A stretch of 64,000 nucleotides of DNA from Hordeum vulgare subsp. vulgare (GCF_904849725.1 NC_058524.1:491047763-491111762); one strand, 5' to 3'. Counted from the stretch's first letter, positions 11,081 to 22,123 are shown. Translations and numbers: made by a program. The notes: generated from the sequence alone by a model not told the origin.

Positions 11081-14000
11081 TCACGCGTCAGCTGGGCCGG
11101 CGTCAGGACGGGAGGGCTCCACAAAAGTGTCCAAGTCGATTCCATCAGCGATGCGGGTAGCAGTCTCAAGGAACGTCTCCATGAAGTCTTCGAATCGAAG
11201 CTTCTTCGTGTTGGCGACCTTCAATGCTTTCAGCTTATCTTCCCGCACCTCCTTGCAATGGACTCAGACCAAGGACAGCGCAACATCAGCACCGCAACGC
11301 GCTGCCGATTTCTTCCAGGATTGCACTCGGCTCGGAACCTCCTCCAGTCGCCCCGTCAGGGTCTCCATCTCCTGCCGCGACTCGTCTTCCGGCCAAAGTT
11401 CCTTGTTAATTCGGCCGACGAATTCTCTCAGTCGACCGATGAAAGGACCTACTTTGCCTACGCGGATATGTGCCCGGAGCAGATCCTGGTTGGCGTCATC
11501 ACCGAGTGGCACCTTGTCTTTCATGGACCGCTCCATAGCTGCTGCTTCAGCTTCAGCGTCTCCGCAAAAGTCTGCACCAAACGAGCAAGCAGACGGTAAA
11601 AACCGAGTGTTCGTCACACGGTCCAACCACTCGACAAAGCATAAGACTTACCAGCCAGACGAGTCATCATCTGCGCAGCCCAGTCGGTGACATACTTCTC
11701 TTGGGCTATGCATCATTTGTTCAGGATGCCCATCTGTTTGTGCAGCTCAGTCCTCTGTTTCCCCGTCCTCTCCACCTCCGCCGTCAACACCCTGTTTGCC
11801 TCCAGCGCCTCCTCCAAGGACTTCTTTCGAACTTCCAGCGCGTCCTTCATGCCGGCCATGGCGAACATTGCAGCTTCCAGTTCACCAGCATACTGGTTCC
11901 TCTCCGCTCTCAAGGCTTCATAAGTCGTTCCCATTTCACAAGTTTTCTGCACCAACAAACAAAGGGTAATCGGCAAGTTTATCAGTTCACAGACTAAGTT
12001 CTTCAAACCCCTGCCGACGCAAGCAGTCGACAGCGGTCTCGGGGACTACACCCAGTGGGTTCACTAAGAGTGACCCCACTGGCATGCACCTCAAACAGGC
12101 CCGCCCTATTGAGGTGCACTCGGAAATACTACTCCTCCGAGACCAATACTACTCGACCTGCGTGCAACTTACTCTCGGAGATTCTTACCGCAAGAGCGCT
12201 CTGACTGCAATAAGTACTCGCACTCGGAAATCCTGTCTACGGACACAACCAAACTAGAGACAAAATGTATAAAGACAACTGTCGGTGCAAGCACTCGACA
12301 GAAGTCTCGGGGACTACACCCACTGGGTTCACTCGGAGTGAACCCATTGCAAAAACAATACCACCTAGTGGGTTACAGGAGAAAAAGTAAATACTTACTA
12401 GACTACTTACTCGGATGTCATCGCGCAGCTCCAAGCTCCGCTGGTACAAGGCCGCGACAGAGTCATAAGCCCTCTTGGCTTCTCCAGCCATGAGCTCCGC
12501 CTGCACCATGGCCCCCTTGGCCGCTCCCACCTGCTCCTCTGGGACACACCGGATGCTGAATTCAGCATTCGACGAACCGGGAATCATGGGAAGTTCCTGG
12601 GACATCCCAAGGTTCACCCCAGTCGGTTCCTCCCTCACTGGCACCGGTTCAGTCGGTGGTGGCACTTCGGTCGGTGGAGCATCGGCGACGAGGGCAGCAG
12701 CAGGAGGAGCAGCCTCAGGAACTGGCTCCAGGACGGGCTCCACAGCGGGGTCGGCTCTCCCCTGGTCGTCCTCGTCCAGGTGAATCGCCCCTGACAATGA
12801 CAAGCCGAATGACATGACGTCTCAGAAAAAGAAAGAATGGCGCAGTCCGCAGGAATAAAATACCCGACTCTCCTACAACATACCTGGCTGGGACGAAACG
12901 ACGTTGTCCGTGTCCATGGGGTTGTCCCCTTGGCGGGCCGGAGAGGTTGCAGAAGTGGCAACCCTGTCGAGTGAAGTCCATTCGACTTATAAAGCAGGAG
13001 TTCACTCGGTCAACAGAAAGAGCCGAAAGTTAGATTCACTTATGTGGAGGTGACGGGGATGGCCGTCCTCATCCGCGGCAGAGCCTTCCGAGGTTTGGGC
13101 CCACTCGTCTTGGGCGCCCTGGAGGACTGGCCTGCGGGCTCAGCGGCTGCGTCCCTGGCCCTCTTGGTGCCTCGAACACTCGGTACCACCGGGCAGCAGG
13201 CGGAGCACTCGACTACGCAGGAGGAGCTGAAGGGACGGCGGGCTCATGCCGACGCTTACTCCGATGCTCTAGCCGTGGAGGTGGCGAGTCTGGCTCTTCA
13301 TCCTCTTCCTCTTCCTCACCATCCTCCTCCTCCGACTCCCCGCTGTCGTAGACGTATTCGGCGCTCTCCACGCTCCCCTCCTGGCTGCCTTCTTCCTCCT
13401 CCTCCTGCGGATTCCCGTTCGAGACGGGGGAGAACCAGTTGGTCCACCCTTCATGAATTTCAGTCGGAAACATTAAGCATCACACGGAGATATAAGTAAA
13501 CGACTGGAATAAAGACGATTCAATGCACTCGGCTGATGCCACTCACCTGATTCGGTGGAGGATTGTCCGCGCTGTAAGGCGCCACTCGGCGGGCTCCTTT
13601 AGGGTTCTCACAAGGACCCATGATTTGGAGCACCAACGAGGTCACCTTCTCCTCGAGTATGCCCACCACGTTGGTCCAAGTGGAATCCTCAGGCCCTGTG
13701 TAGTGCCACATAGCATGGTCCCGAGCCTGCAGAGGCTGGATCCGCCGACCGAGGAAGACTTCCAGCAGGTCTATACCGGTGACCCCTCTCCTGACAACAT
13801 CCACGAGTGCCTCAACCAAAGGCTGGATATCGTTCTTCTCGGCCTTAGAGAGCGCGAGTTGTTAGGGCGGAGCGGGACGGTCTAAACTAAACGGAGGCAG
13901 CCCAGTCGACGCATTCGGACAGGCTATGTCTTGGCAGTAGAACCACGTCGATTGCCAGTTCCTGACCGACTCGCTCAACTGGAGAGCGGGATAGCTGCTC

Positions 14001-14527
14001 CGACTCTTCTTCTGGAATCCTAAACCCCCGCAGAGCTGGAGGAGATGCGTCTTGTCGTCCGACTGGCTAAGACGTTTGATGGTTTGAGAGCGGGCGGAGA
14101 AGATATGTTTGAATAAACCCCAATGGGGGGGGCAACCGATAAAGCACTCGCACAAAACAATGAAGGCAGAAAGATGGGCGATGGCATTCGGAGGGAAGTG
14201 ATGGAGTTGAGCACCAAAGTGATTCATGATGCCTTTGAAGAAGGGATGCGGGGGCAGAGAAAAACCTCTGTGAACATGGCTGAGGAGCAAGACACGCTCC
14301 CCCTCCCGTGGCGCTTGCTCGACCTCGTCGTCCGCCGGCAGCCTCCAGGACTTATGCACGAGCATGCCGTGCTCCACCAGCTCCAGCAGGTCTCCCTCTG
14401 TCACCGTGGAGGGGAGGAAATCTCCTTGGATCCACCCCGCCGGCAGCGGCCGCTGCCGCCGTTGAGCAGCCGCCGCCTTGCTCTTCTTCTTCCTCGCCTC
14501 CATCTTGCTGGTCTGACCCTTGGTCAT
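11081..14527 (-). pseudogene. Antisense spliced accessory gene of Tat Gypsy (PF04195-like domain)
   Basis: On the strand opposite gag-pol, six exons can be read: 14527-13547, about 13448-13050, 12963-12884, 12790-12411, 11946-11652 and 11571-11081. Exon 1 starts MTKGQTSKMEARKKK. It contains HRGFSLPPHPFFKGIMNHFG and LSAFIVLCECFIG, matching the PF04195 'putative gypsy type transposon' family. Donors are good (CAG|GTGAGT, CAG|GTATGT, GTAAGT twice). Exons 4, 5 and 6 join in phase. Exon 2 is acidic, with Glu runs, then basic. Exons 5 and 6 look coiled-coil and end near IADGIDLDTFVEPS. Breaks: stops at 13862-13864, 11713-11715 and 11264-11266, plus a frameshift and stop in exon 2 near 13200; the exon 2 acceptor phase does not fit as drawn. 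Function is unknown; such antisense genes are known from Grande and Retand elements. Confidence 0.8.
12020..12370. repeat. Duplicated hairpin block in intron of antisense gene
   Basis: Two related blocks (about 12020-12100 and 12280-12360) share GCAAGCA.TCGACAG, the PPT-like TCGGGGACTACACCCA, and an inverted repeat. In the second block the arms TGGGTTCACT and AGTGAACCCA (10 bp, perfect) enclose a 3-base loop. In the first the arms CCAGTGGG and CCCACTGG are kept. Both lie in the intron between exons 4 and 5. Confidence 0.75.
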
Positions 14528-14656
14528 GGAGGCGATGGCGAGTCCTCGAGGAGGAGGAGGAGGAAGAAGCGTAGGTGCGCAGGGGGTGGCATGGAAGACG
14601 GAGCAGGCGGGAGCGAAAGATTCGACGAGCGTAACCGAGGAGTCTCGCCGCCCAGA

Positions 14657-14665
14657 GTTAAATAG
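14657..14665 (-). promoter_or_regulatory. Candidate TATA box for the antisense gene
   Basis: On the minus strand the sequence reads CTATTTAAC, about 130 bp before the ATG at 14527. The distance allows a roughly 100-base leader. It suggests the antisense gene has its own promoter between the PPT/3' LTR and the coding part. Confidence 0.6.
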
Positions 14666-15036
14666 AGCACCGACTGGGTCGCTGGCGAGCGGGCCCGAAA
14701 TCTTATCCGCCCAACCGGCCACGGCGATATCAGTGGAGGAGTTGAAGGCGCGGGAATCGAGGAGTCAGGCGCTACTCGAGCGCGCTGACGTCGTCCCCGC
14801 TGAGCACGCGGAACCCGAAATTTGAGATCCCGAAAAATCCGCAGCTGTCAGTTGACCAGTCGCGGCAAAAGATGCCACGAAAGCACTCGGTTTCCGACAG
14901 TCCGTTTCGCAAGCACTTCCACTCGGAACGCTGGTCAGGAGAGATAAAATGGATAGAGGCAAGCAACTCCCAAGCCGAACCTAGTCCAGTCGGATCTGAA
15001 CCTCAAGCACCGCTTCGGCGTTTCAACCCCAATCCA

Positions 15037-15048
15037 TTCGGGGACTAA
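15037..15048 (+). promoter_or_regulatory. Polypurine tract of Tat Gypsy
   Basis: TTCGGGGACTAA abuts the 3' LTR. The core TCGGGGACT also occurs in most units of the 70-bp array and in the intron hairpin blocks. Confidence 0.8.
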
Positions 15049-15606
15049 TGATGGGGTCATAGCCCTAGGGTAGGGTCATAGGCCTGCCCTACATGTCCTA
15101 CCCTAGGACTGCCCCACACAAGGGACAGGACCTTAAGTCTGCCCCGACTGAATTAAGGTGTCCCCATCATCCAGTCGGTAACAGGCCCAGAATCATCCAG
15201 TCGGAGACTAACATTCGGAGAGCACCAGGCCAACCGACTAGATACACTCGGTACGTCGTAACCTCTCCGGAGGTAAACAGCCGTACGTTTCCAGGTGCGT
15301 TTATTAGCATTTAGAGCATACGTTACCTGTAACGTGTGCATTCAATCGCCACTACTCCACCCCTGAGTCAGAACCGTTGTGGAGGGCAGCGCACTCTATA
15401 TAATTCGCCCTCCCCCACTGGTCAAGGGGTTAGCAAAAAACATTGTACTCCATATTACACTCGGTAAAAAGCTCCGAGAGCACTGAGACGTAGGGCTGTT
15501 ACCTCCACCGCAGAGGGGCCTGAACTCATACAACCTCGCCGTAGCTAGGACTCTGCCCATCTCATTCGTACCCTACACATCTACTGTCAGGCTTATTCCC
15601 ACGACA
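15049..15606 (+). repeat. 3' LTR of Tat Gypsy
   Basis: 558 bp, the same length and termini as the 5' LTR, with few base differences. It is followed by TSD AGCAT. Confidence 0.95.
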
Positions 15607-16054
15607 AGCATATTTGAGTTACATGTGTGGTTACCGTATGTTGTTCGGAGTCCCAGATGAGATCACGGACGTCACGAGGGTTTCCGGAATGGTCCAGAAT
15701 TGAAGATTGATATATAGGATGGTTTCATTTGGTTACCGGAAAGTTTTCGGGCATTACCGGCATTGTACCGGGAGTGACGTATGGGTTCCGAAAGTTCACC
15801 GGGAGGGGGGCAACACACCCGGAGGGATCCCAATGGCTTGAGGGTGGTGCACCAGCCCTTAGTGGGCTGGTGGAATAGCCCAAGAAGGCCTTGGTGCCAA
15901 GAAAAGAAAAACCAAAGAGAAAAAAAGGGGAGGTGGGAAGGAAGAGGAGGACTCCACCTTCCAAACCTAATTGGAGTAGGATTCCTCCTCTCCTCCTTGG
16001 CCAGCGCACCCTTGAGGGCTTGGACCTCAAGGCAAGCCTCCTCCCCCTCCCTCC

Positions 16055-16062
16055 TATATATA
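16055..16062 (+). promoter_or_regulatory. TATA box of Angela-type LTR
   Basis: TATATATA in a C-rich context (CCCTCCTATATATAG), about 490 bp before the LTR end, where BARE/Angela LTRs start transcription. The same box in reverse orientation is at about 34369-34376 and 49786-49793. Confidence 0.75.
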
Positions 16063-16325
16063 GTGGTGATTTAGGGCTGATTTGAGACAACTTTTGCCAC
16101 GTGCAACTCAACCCTAGACCACATAGTTCTACCTCTAGATCAGATTTCTACGGAGCTCGGGCAGAGCCCTGCAGGAGTAGATCATCATCACCATCGGAGC
16201 GTCGTCATGCTACCGGAGAATTCATCTACTTATCCATCTTGCTTGCTGGATCAAGAAGGCCGTGATCATCGTCGAGTTGTACGTGTGCTGAACGCGGAGG
16301 TGCCGTCCGTTCGGTACTAGATCGA

Positions 16326-16380
16326 AACGGATCGTGGGACGGATCGCAGGATGGTTCGTGGGACGGTTCGTGGGGCGGAT
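16326..16380 (+). repeat. 12-bp minisatellite in Angela LTR leader
   Basis: Four copies of a unit close to ACGGWTCGTGGG follow each other. The reverse complement, with a similar number of copies, is at about 49465-49530 in the LTR of the minus-strand Angela-type element. Confidence 0.75.
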
Positions 16381-16548
16381 AAAGGGACGTGAAGATGTTC
16401 CACTACATCAACGGCGTTTCTTAACGCTTCCTGCTGTGTGATCTACAATGGTACGTTGATCCAAATCTCCTCTCGTAGATGGACATCACCATGATAGGTC
16501 TACGTGTGCGTAGGAAAATTATTGTTTCCCATGCAACATTCCCCAACA

Positions 16549-16672
16549 CGATCTTGCCGATGAACATGTGGATCTTGCCGAAGGGGACCCAATACGCGTA
16601 CTCGATTGAGCCGGCCTCGGGACCCTAACTTGAATCGTCAATGTAGAGCTTGCCACGGCGACTCTTGGTCAT
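16549..16672 (-). pseudogene. Gag N-terminus of minus-strand Gypsy, cut off
   Basis: From the ATG at 16672 the frame reads MTKSRRGKLYIDDSS, a TAG stop, then EYAYWVPFGKIHMFIGKI up to the break. Only about 41 codons remain, because the Angela-type LTR starts at 16548. The stop alone would block Gag synthesis. No other part of this gene is in the window. Confidence 0.65.
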
Positions 16673-16725
16673 CTCTCTGATCACGTATCCCTCGATCCTT
16701 CATGAACTCAACTCCACCGTGCGCT

Positions 16726-16745
16726 GGCCCCATGGTGGGCGCCAA
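16726..16745 (-). promoter_or_regulatory. Primer-binding site of minus-strand Gypsy
   Basis: On the minus strand TTGGCGCCCACCATGGGGCC follows the LTR end CCACGATA with one base between. It is nearly the same PBS as in the Tat Gypsy at 3866. Confidence 0.75.
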
Positions 16746-16746
16746 C

Positions 16747-17264
16747 TATCGTGGTTTTTTCATGGTAGATGTCCTCGTAAAAGGCCTAAGTATAGGAGCC
16801 ATCGCACTAGGGTCGCGACTTGAAGGGGTTAGTCGGGAGACAAGAGACGCGAGTTTACCCAGGTTCGGCCCCTCCGATGGAGGTAAAAGCCTACGTCCCG
16901 TCTTGCGTCTTATCGATGATGATGAACTCAATTACATGGGTGCGAAATACCTAACCTAGATCTTGAGTCTTTCTTACTTGTCTTCTCTACCTCAAGGGCC
17001 TCCCTTTATATATGTAGTAGGAGGCCTCAAGGACACAATTGAATCCGGGTAGAATAACTACCCTTGTCCTCTTCTACTTCTTACTATCGTGGATGAGAAA
17101 GAATCTTCATGTCTTCCCTTAATGAGTCGACCTCTAGTTGATGGGCTTGAGATGGCCTTGCATGAGTCGCCCTTTGGACCTCTGCGTCCTTGGCCTCCAG
17201 CCCAAAGTGTAGGCCTCGCGGGTTATCCCCATGGCGTATTAACCCATGGGGTAAATCCCCAACA
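16747..17264 (-). repeat. 518-bp Gypsy LTR
   Basis: On the minus strand it starts TGTTGGGG and ends CACGATA, probably a mutated CACGACA. A TATA-like CATATATAAAGG lies at about 17004-17015 in reverse. No coding sequence. Confidence 0.75.
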
Positions 17265-17656
17265 ACTTCCCATATATAAATCTTTACCTCGAGGCCATTC
17301 CAGAGCTCCTCGTGATGTCCGAGATCTCATACCATACTCCGAACAACATTTAGTCACCAACATACATAACCCAACAAAAATATATCATCACCGGATGTTA
17401 AGCGTGCGGACCCTACAGATTCGAGAATCATGTGGACATGACCAAGACACCTCTCCGGTCAATAACCAATAGCGGCAACTGGGTGCCCATATTGGTTCCC
17501 ACATATTCCAGGAAGATCTTTATCGATCGAACCATGATGCCAAGGATTCAATCAATCCTCTATGCAGTTCTCTTTGTCCAGCGGTATGTTACTTCCCCGA
17601 GACTCGATCGTCGGTGTCTCCATACCTAGTTCAATCTCGTTACCAGCAAGTCTCTT
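17265..17656 (-). repeat. Angela-type LTR segment (continues at 29412)
   Basis: The sequence aligns with the solo LTR at 33917-35683 from about its position 34715 onward. It stops at the LARD insertion site and resumes at 29412. The left side is cut at 17264 by the Gypsy LTR, so about 800 bp of this LTR is either left of the window or lost. Confidence 0.85.
17652..17656. repeat. TSD CTCTT (left copy; right copy 29407-29411)
   Basis: CTCTT stands directly before TGTGGCAC (17657) and directly after TGTTACA (29406). Removing the insert restores a continuous Angela-type LTR. Confidence 0.93.
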
Positions 17657-20600
17657 TGTGGCACCGGATAGAGGGCCGACACACGTCCATGCCCAGGATA
17701 GGACCAGACGCACGTCAAGAGCATGATACAGAAATTCCAGGCAAATATGGCTTTATTAATATGATGGAGTGTTACAATACTGTTGCTTACAACAATATTA
17801 CATGACTCCAAGGCTAGCTAAATGGCAGCAGAGGTCTGGATACAGCGGCATCGACGTCCCTGGCTGGGCTCCATAACTCGAAGGACTGGCTTGGTTACGA
17901 TCTAGCACGACGAGTCTTCTCCTGCAACTCGCCACGTGCAAGGCCAGGTGAGTACTTTCAATGTACTCGCAAGACAACCAAATACATAGCATCCAAACAA
18001 GTAGATAACAAAGCAAGCTTAATAGTTATACAATAGCTATTCTAAGCAGGGCATGGCATTAAAAGGAAAGCTATAAGTCAAGCATAGCATGACATGGACT
18101 AAACATATAATCTATCTCATTAGCATGACAAAGATCACAACAAGTGCTTAACTAACGTATTGTCACCGAACATCAACTTACTCTCTTCTAGGTTGTACCA
18201 CAACACTTGGCATACTCGTAATCCAATCTGAATGGATCACATCACACGGTCATCTGACCAGTCATCATGTAGCCTTCTCTTGGCTAACACATCATGTTAT
18301 CAACATCCTCTGATGTTCTCATGAGACGGGTTCTTCCATCATTGCTAACATTGATATGGTTGACTCTCTACTGAGGTTTGATCGGGCTGTCCATTACCGT
18401 GGACTCGGCTATTCGAATAGGTTTGACACTCTGCAGAGGTTGCACACTTTACCCACACTCTCGAGCACTAACCTCGCGATCCCATTCGGGTGGACCAGCA
18501 TTGCTCCAACGAAACTTTCCTAACACGTGACTCTCTCATCATATCCCCGGCAACCACTCCCTTCTGGAGTCCTGCCCTGGGTGGCCCTGTGTCGTCATGA
18601 CACCTGTGTCCTCATGACACCTGCCACCGTCGTGGTCAAACAAAACTGTCCCAACCGGGGACGGGTACCCAACTCAACTTAACTGGGCTCACAGGGTTAT
18701 CACCGCCTACTTGATTAGGGTCAGCGTGCATGCATAACCCTCCCTCTTTGGGGCATATCGGTGAGAGATCACACGATCAGCTCAAGTCACGGTCGTCCCA
18801 TGTCGGCAAGAGGTGGTTGTGCGGATGGGCCCGGACAGGTGACTCTGATCAACCAACTAGGTATCTTATCTCCGAATAATATGTCACAGCTGACACTCCA
18901 ATGTTATAGCAATCCAATAATCTCTAGCCACTACTGTTGAACTACATTCATAAACTGTCGGATAAAACACAAAGTAATCATAGACAGTAATCTCAACAAT
19001 ATAATATAAATATCAAACTATTACTTTACCGATTATAACTGTAGGTGGGACCTTCGGAACCCTCGCATAAAATAAGCAAATAAATCGGTAGCCACCAGAA
19101 CGGTCTTTACAACACAGATCTGGGACATTACCGGAATAACTCAACCCCGGCTCAAGATGGCTGGAAAGCAGCTCAAAGCATGAGACGGTGTTGATAAGAA
19201 GAAAGAGGCAGTTCCCTAAGACGACCGAAGCACAACTCAGAGCATAGGGTCACCGCTACGAAAATAAATACAACAGTTGCCCGTGACGGCCGAAAAGCAG
19301 CTCAGAACACGGGACAACTCTTGACAAGAGAAATATAACATTGGTATCCACCCTCGACGGCCGGAAACAACACAGACTGAGGCATGGTGCCATTATTGAA
19401 GGAAATGTGAGCAAGGGTTCGTCAACATCACACACAGCACCTCACTATGTACTCGGACATAAGCATTATAGATTAAATATGCGAGAGCAACATCCGAGGG
19501 CGTATGTTGGATGAAAAGCAATAGTAGGAACTATTATTAATGTCATCACAGTTATTTGCAAATGCAGGCTAACAGGGTGTACAGACAAACACACAGAGTG
19601 CAAGCAAAGTTATCACGCAAGTCTGGAGCTCATAGCAAGAGATTGGCTTGCCTGGGGGGTCGACGAATACTCCAGGAAGAAGCGCAATAAAACACAGGAG
19701 AGCTTTGCCGGAGAGGGTTTCCCTCTCGGAAGGATCAAACAAAGGCAAGAGCGAAATGATCGTTTCGACTTTACAAACACATCATGAAAATAATACTAAC
19801 AAAAAAGGGCTCGACGAGACGAAGACGTGGGTGCTGGTTTTACCTCAATCAGATCTACGTGTGAAAAGTTACAGACGTTCATTCGTTAAGCGGTGAAACA
19901 AACAGAATCTGTTCATTTCAGTCCTTAGCGAGTGAATGTTCACAACCTAAGCGGTTCGGCCAGCAAGACTGAAACAGAAAGCGTATTTTGGAAAATACGC
20001 TTTCGGTAAACCAAAAGCGCATTTCACCATTTACGCTTTCACTTAAAACGCGTGGGCCTAGGGTTGACTTCCTCTCTCTCACTTACACCTGGGCCCACCC
20101 CTCTTTCTCTCTCCTCTCTTCTCCTTCCTTCTCTCCTGCCCGACGCCTTCTCCTTCCTCTCGCCGCTAGGACAGGGGAGATTGGGCCGCTGGCGAGCCGG
20201 CGACTGGCGGCCGCGGGAGCGCCGGCCGGCGGGTGCGGGAGCTCCGTCACTCCCCGGCGAGCTTGCCTGTGGCCACGGGGTCGGCTAGGGTGGCCCGTAG
20301 CGCTGGCGCCGCGGCTCAGGCACCTTAGCCGGAGACGTCCGCAGGTGGGCGATGCCAGCAGGCCTTCTCGGCACAAACGGAGGGCGGCGGTGGCTTCACC
20401 AGCTTCTGGAGGGGCTCTGACCGAAGAGAGGGGAGAGGGGAAGCACTCTGGGGCTGACTTCGCCATGGGGACCCGATGGGAGCTCTCGATCATTGGAGGG
20501 GAAATGAGCTCCTCGAGCTCAATTAGGAGGGGGAATGGGACTGCGGGAACTCGATGGTCGACGGGGGGGGGGGGGACTCGGGACACGCCTAAATACCCTC

Positions 20601-22123
20601 AGGAGGGAGCTCTCTCGACATCGGGAGAAGCTCCGTGAATCCATGGCGGGATTCCCTTCGGTGCACGCCTCCAGGGGCAAGACGACGAGGGGGAGAGGGT
20701 TTCAGAGCGTGCGGGAGAGCAGTGGGGATCTTGCCGACACCTTGAGACAAGATAGAACCCACTGTAGTTGATCTCCCGTCGACTCGAACGCACAGAGCTC
20801 TGTTTTGGCATGCTCTGCCCATGGTCACCACGTGGCCATGGCCTTGCCTTGCCCCTCAAGCTTTCAAACCTTGTCTAGGCTGTTCTCGAAGCAACACTGA
20901 GCTGCACTATGCATCTGGATAACCCTGGGGGGCAATGAGGTGACCAAACCAAGGTCAAACAGTCTCCAACAGCAAGGTGTTTGTGTTGTGGTGTCACCAC
21001 CATAGTGCACCTCTTGGCATGATATTTGGCTGAAGTTGACCACTCACTAAGGTCACTATACTGGCAAAAATTTAGCACCATCCAATAAGCCTATGGGGTA
21101 CTTCCTTTCTAACTTGGCATACTTACCAAAAATGAAGAAGATGATGCTGGGGTCAAATGGCTAAATGGAAATGGCTGAAATTTGGAGGAGACTCATGATT
21201 TAGGCATATGAAGGCACTGGCAAAGATTCATACCATTTGCACAAATATAAATGGTACTTCCTTCACAATGCTTCAATCTGGACAAAATCTTAAATAAATG
21301 CTTGGGAAGAATGGGATGATGAAATGGGCTAAATTTTGGTGTACAAGGATGATTTAACATGATGAACAACTCTGCAAAATTTCAACTCAAGGAGAACAAG
21401 GAATCAAGCACTTCCTTTACAAATAGAAGATCTGGACAGAATTTGCAAAGGGACATTGTGCTCAATTTTTGAATTGGGGAACTTGATCTTTTGATGGAAA
21501 TGATGATTATATGGATATGAGAAGCTCCACAAATTAATTGGGATTTTTCCAAGCTACCAAAATGGTAGTTCCTTTGGAAAGGCCCCAAAATGCTATATTG
21601 GCATAAAATAGGAAAATGCAATTTTCCTTTATTCTATGATGGCCAATATTTTATGCTAGCTCAATAGGAACACAAAGAATACCTCTACAAGATTTCATGA
21701 GCATTGGAGATGGATAGCTATTTTCTTGGATTTAATTCCTCACACAAGAAGAAACAAGAATTAATTCCCAAGGGGAAATATTGCATATGACCTGGCAACA
21801 TTTTTGCACATCTAGGGTCTATGAGGGAATGATGATCTCTGGGAAGACTTGGAGGATCAACAGAGCAATGGAAATGATGGCTCATTTGAAAACACAAAGA
21901 CATGATTCCCAGTTCCAATATTTCGGAGCTAGGGTTTCCAAGAGGTTCGGAGTTTACTCAACAAAGACAAGAGGGCACAAGGATATGGGAAAAGCACGGA
22001 GAGGTTGAGGGTAGACTGGGTTCACCTGGTCATTTGCCAAATTCTAAAGGAAAAATCCTGGAGAGAAAATCTAGGAAGGAATAACAGAACAAAAATCGAT
22101 AACCCAATTTTTGGGGTGTTACA
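17657..22123 (-). repeat. 3' LTR of LARD-like element (4467 bp)
   Basis: Minus strand: starts TGTAACACCCCAAAAA, ends GTGCCACA. A TATA-like TATTTAGG (plus coordinates 20588-20595) precedes a GC-rich leader (about 20800 to 20050). The segment 18870-18330 is homologous to 38150-38690 in the Tekay LTR. Features seen: perfect inverted repeat around AAAGCGTATTTT (19980-20006), a run of 13 G at 20563-20575, and the inverted repeat GTGAGTAC/GTACTCGC at about 17948. Open frames in the GC-rich part lie on both strands and are not supported as genes. Confidence 0.9.

Larger units (their letters stand above)
3307..15606 (+). mobile_element. Complete Tat-lineage Ty3/Gypsy retrotransposon (12.3 kb)
   Basis: Two 558-bp LTRs (3307-3864 and 15049-15606) begin TGATGGGG and end CACGACA, with an intact 5-bp TSD. 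Order inside: PBS, gag, protease, reverse transcriptase, RNase H, a second archaeal-type RNase H, integrase, a 70-bp tandem array, an antisense spliced gene, PPT. A second RNase H and an antisense gene between pol and the 3' LTR are known marks of the Tat clade (Retand, Grande). The Triticeae family may be Fatima-like, but I cannot confirm the name without a library search. The LTRs differ at only a few sites, so the insertion is fairly recent, yet pol is broken by two frameshifts and two stops, with another frameshift at the gag-pol junction. Hexamers CCGAGT and CCGACT on either strand recur through the whole element. Confidence 0.93.
1..16548 (+). mobile_element. Angela/BARE/WIS-like Copia element, 3' part, interrupted
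   Basis: Only the 3' part is in the window: integrase core to RNase H (1-2374), a PPT (2414-2426) and the 3' LTR, which starts TGTTGGAAATATGCCC and ends TTCCCCAACA at 16548. The LTR is split at 3306/15612 by the Gypsy element at 3307-15606. With that insert and one TSD copy removed the LTR is about 1817 bp, which fits the roughly 1.7-1.8 kb known for Angela/WIS LTRs. The 5' LTR lies left of the window, so the element's own TSD cannot be checked; the 5 bp after the LTR are CGATC. The element sits inside the gag region of the minus-strand Gypsy at 16549-17264. Confidence 0.93.
15612..16548 (+). repeat. Angela-type 3' LTR, second segment
   Basis: This segment resumes the LTR interrupted at 3306 and ends CCCCAACA. 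It carries the LTR promoter (TATA at 16055) and a short minisatellite (16326-16380). Open frames across it are not coding. Confidence 0.92.
16549..17264 (-). mobile_element. Gypsy element fragment: 5' LTR, PBS and gag start
   Basis: Read on the minus strand: LTR from 17264 (starts TGTTGGGGATTTACCCC) to 16747, PBS 16745-16726, then the start of gag. The Angela-type element at 1-16548 is inserted in its gag, so the rest of this Gypsy lies left of the window. The right end abuts an Angela-type LTR at 17265, into which it was probably inserted. The gag start (MTKSRRGKLYIDD) is of a kind common in Triticeae Gypsy families of the Sabrina/WHAM type; the family name is a guess. Confidence 0.8.

Noticed and set aside
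13044..13499. 151-codon plus-strand frame
   Set aside because: It is the complement of exon 2 of the antisense gene; the acidic Glu run on the minus strand gives the plus strand its Ser/Pro/Leu content.
20083..20859. Open frames of 70-220 codons on both strands in the GC-rich LARD LTR
   Set aside because: They overlap on both strands, are Arg/Pro/Ser-rich without a domain, and differ between the two LTR copies.
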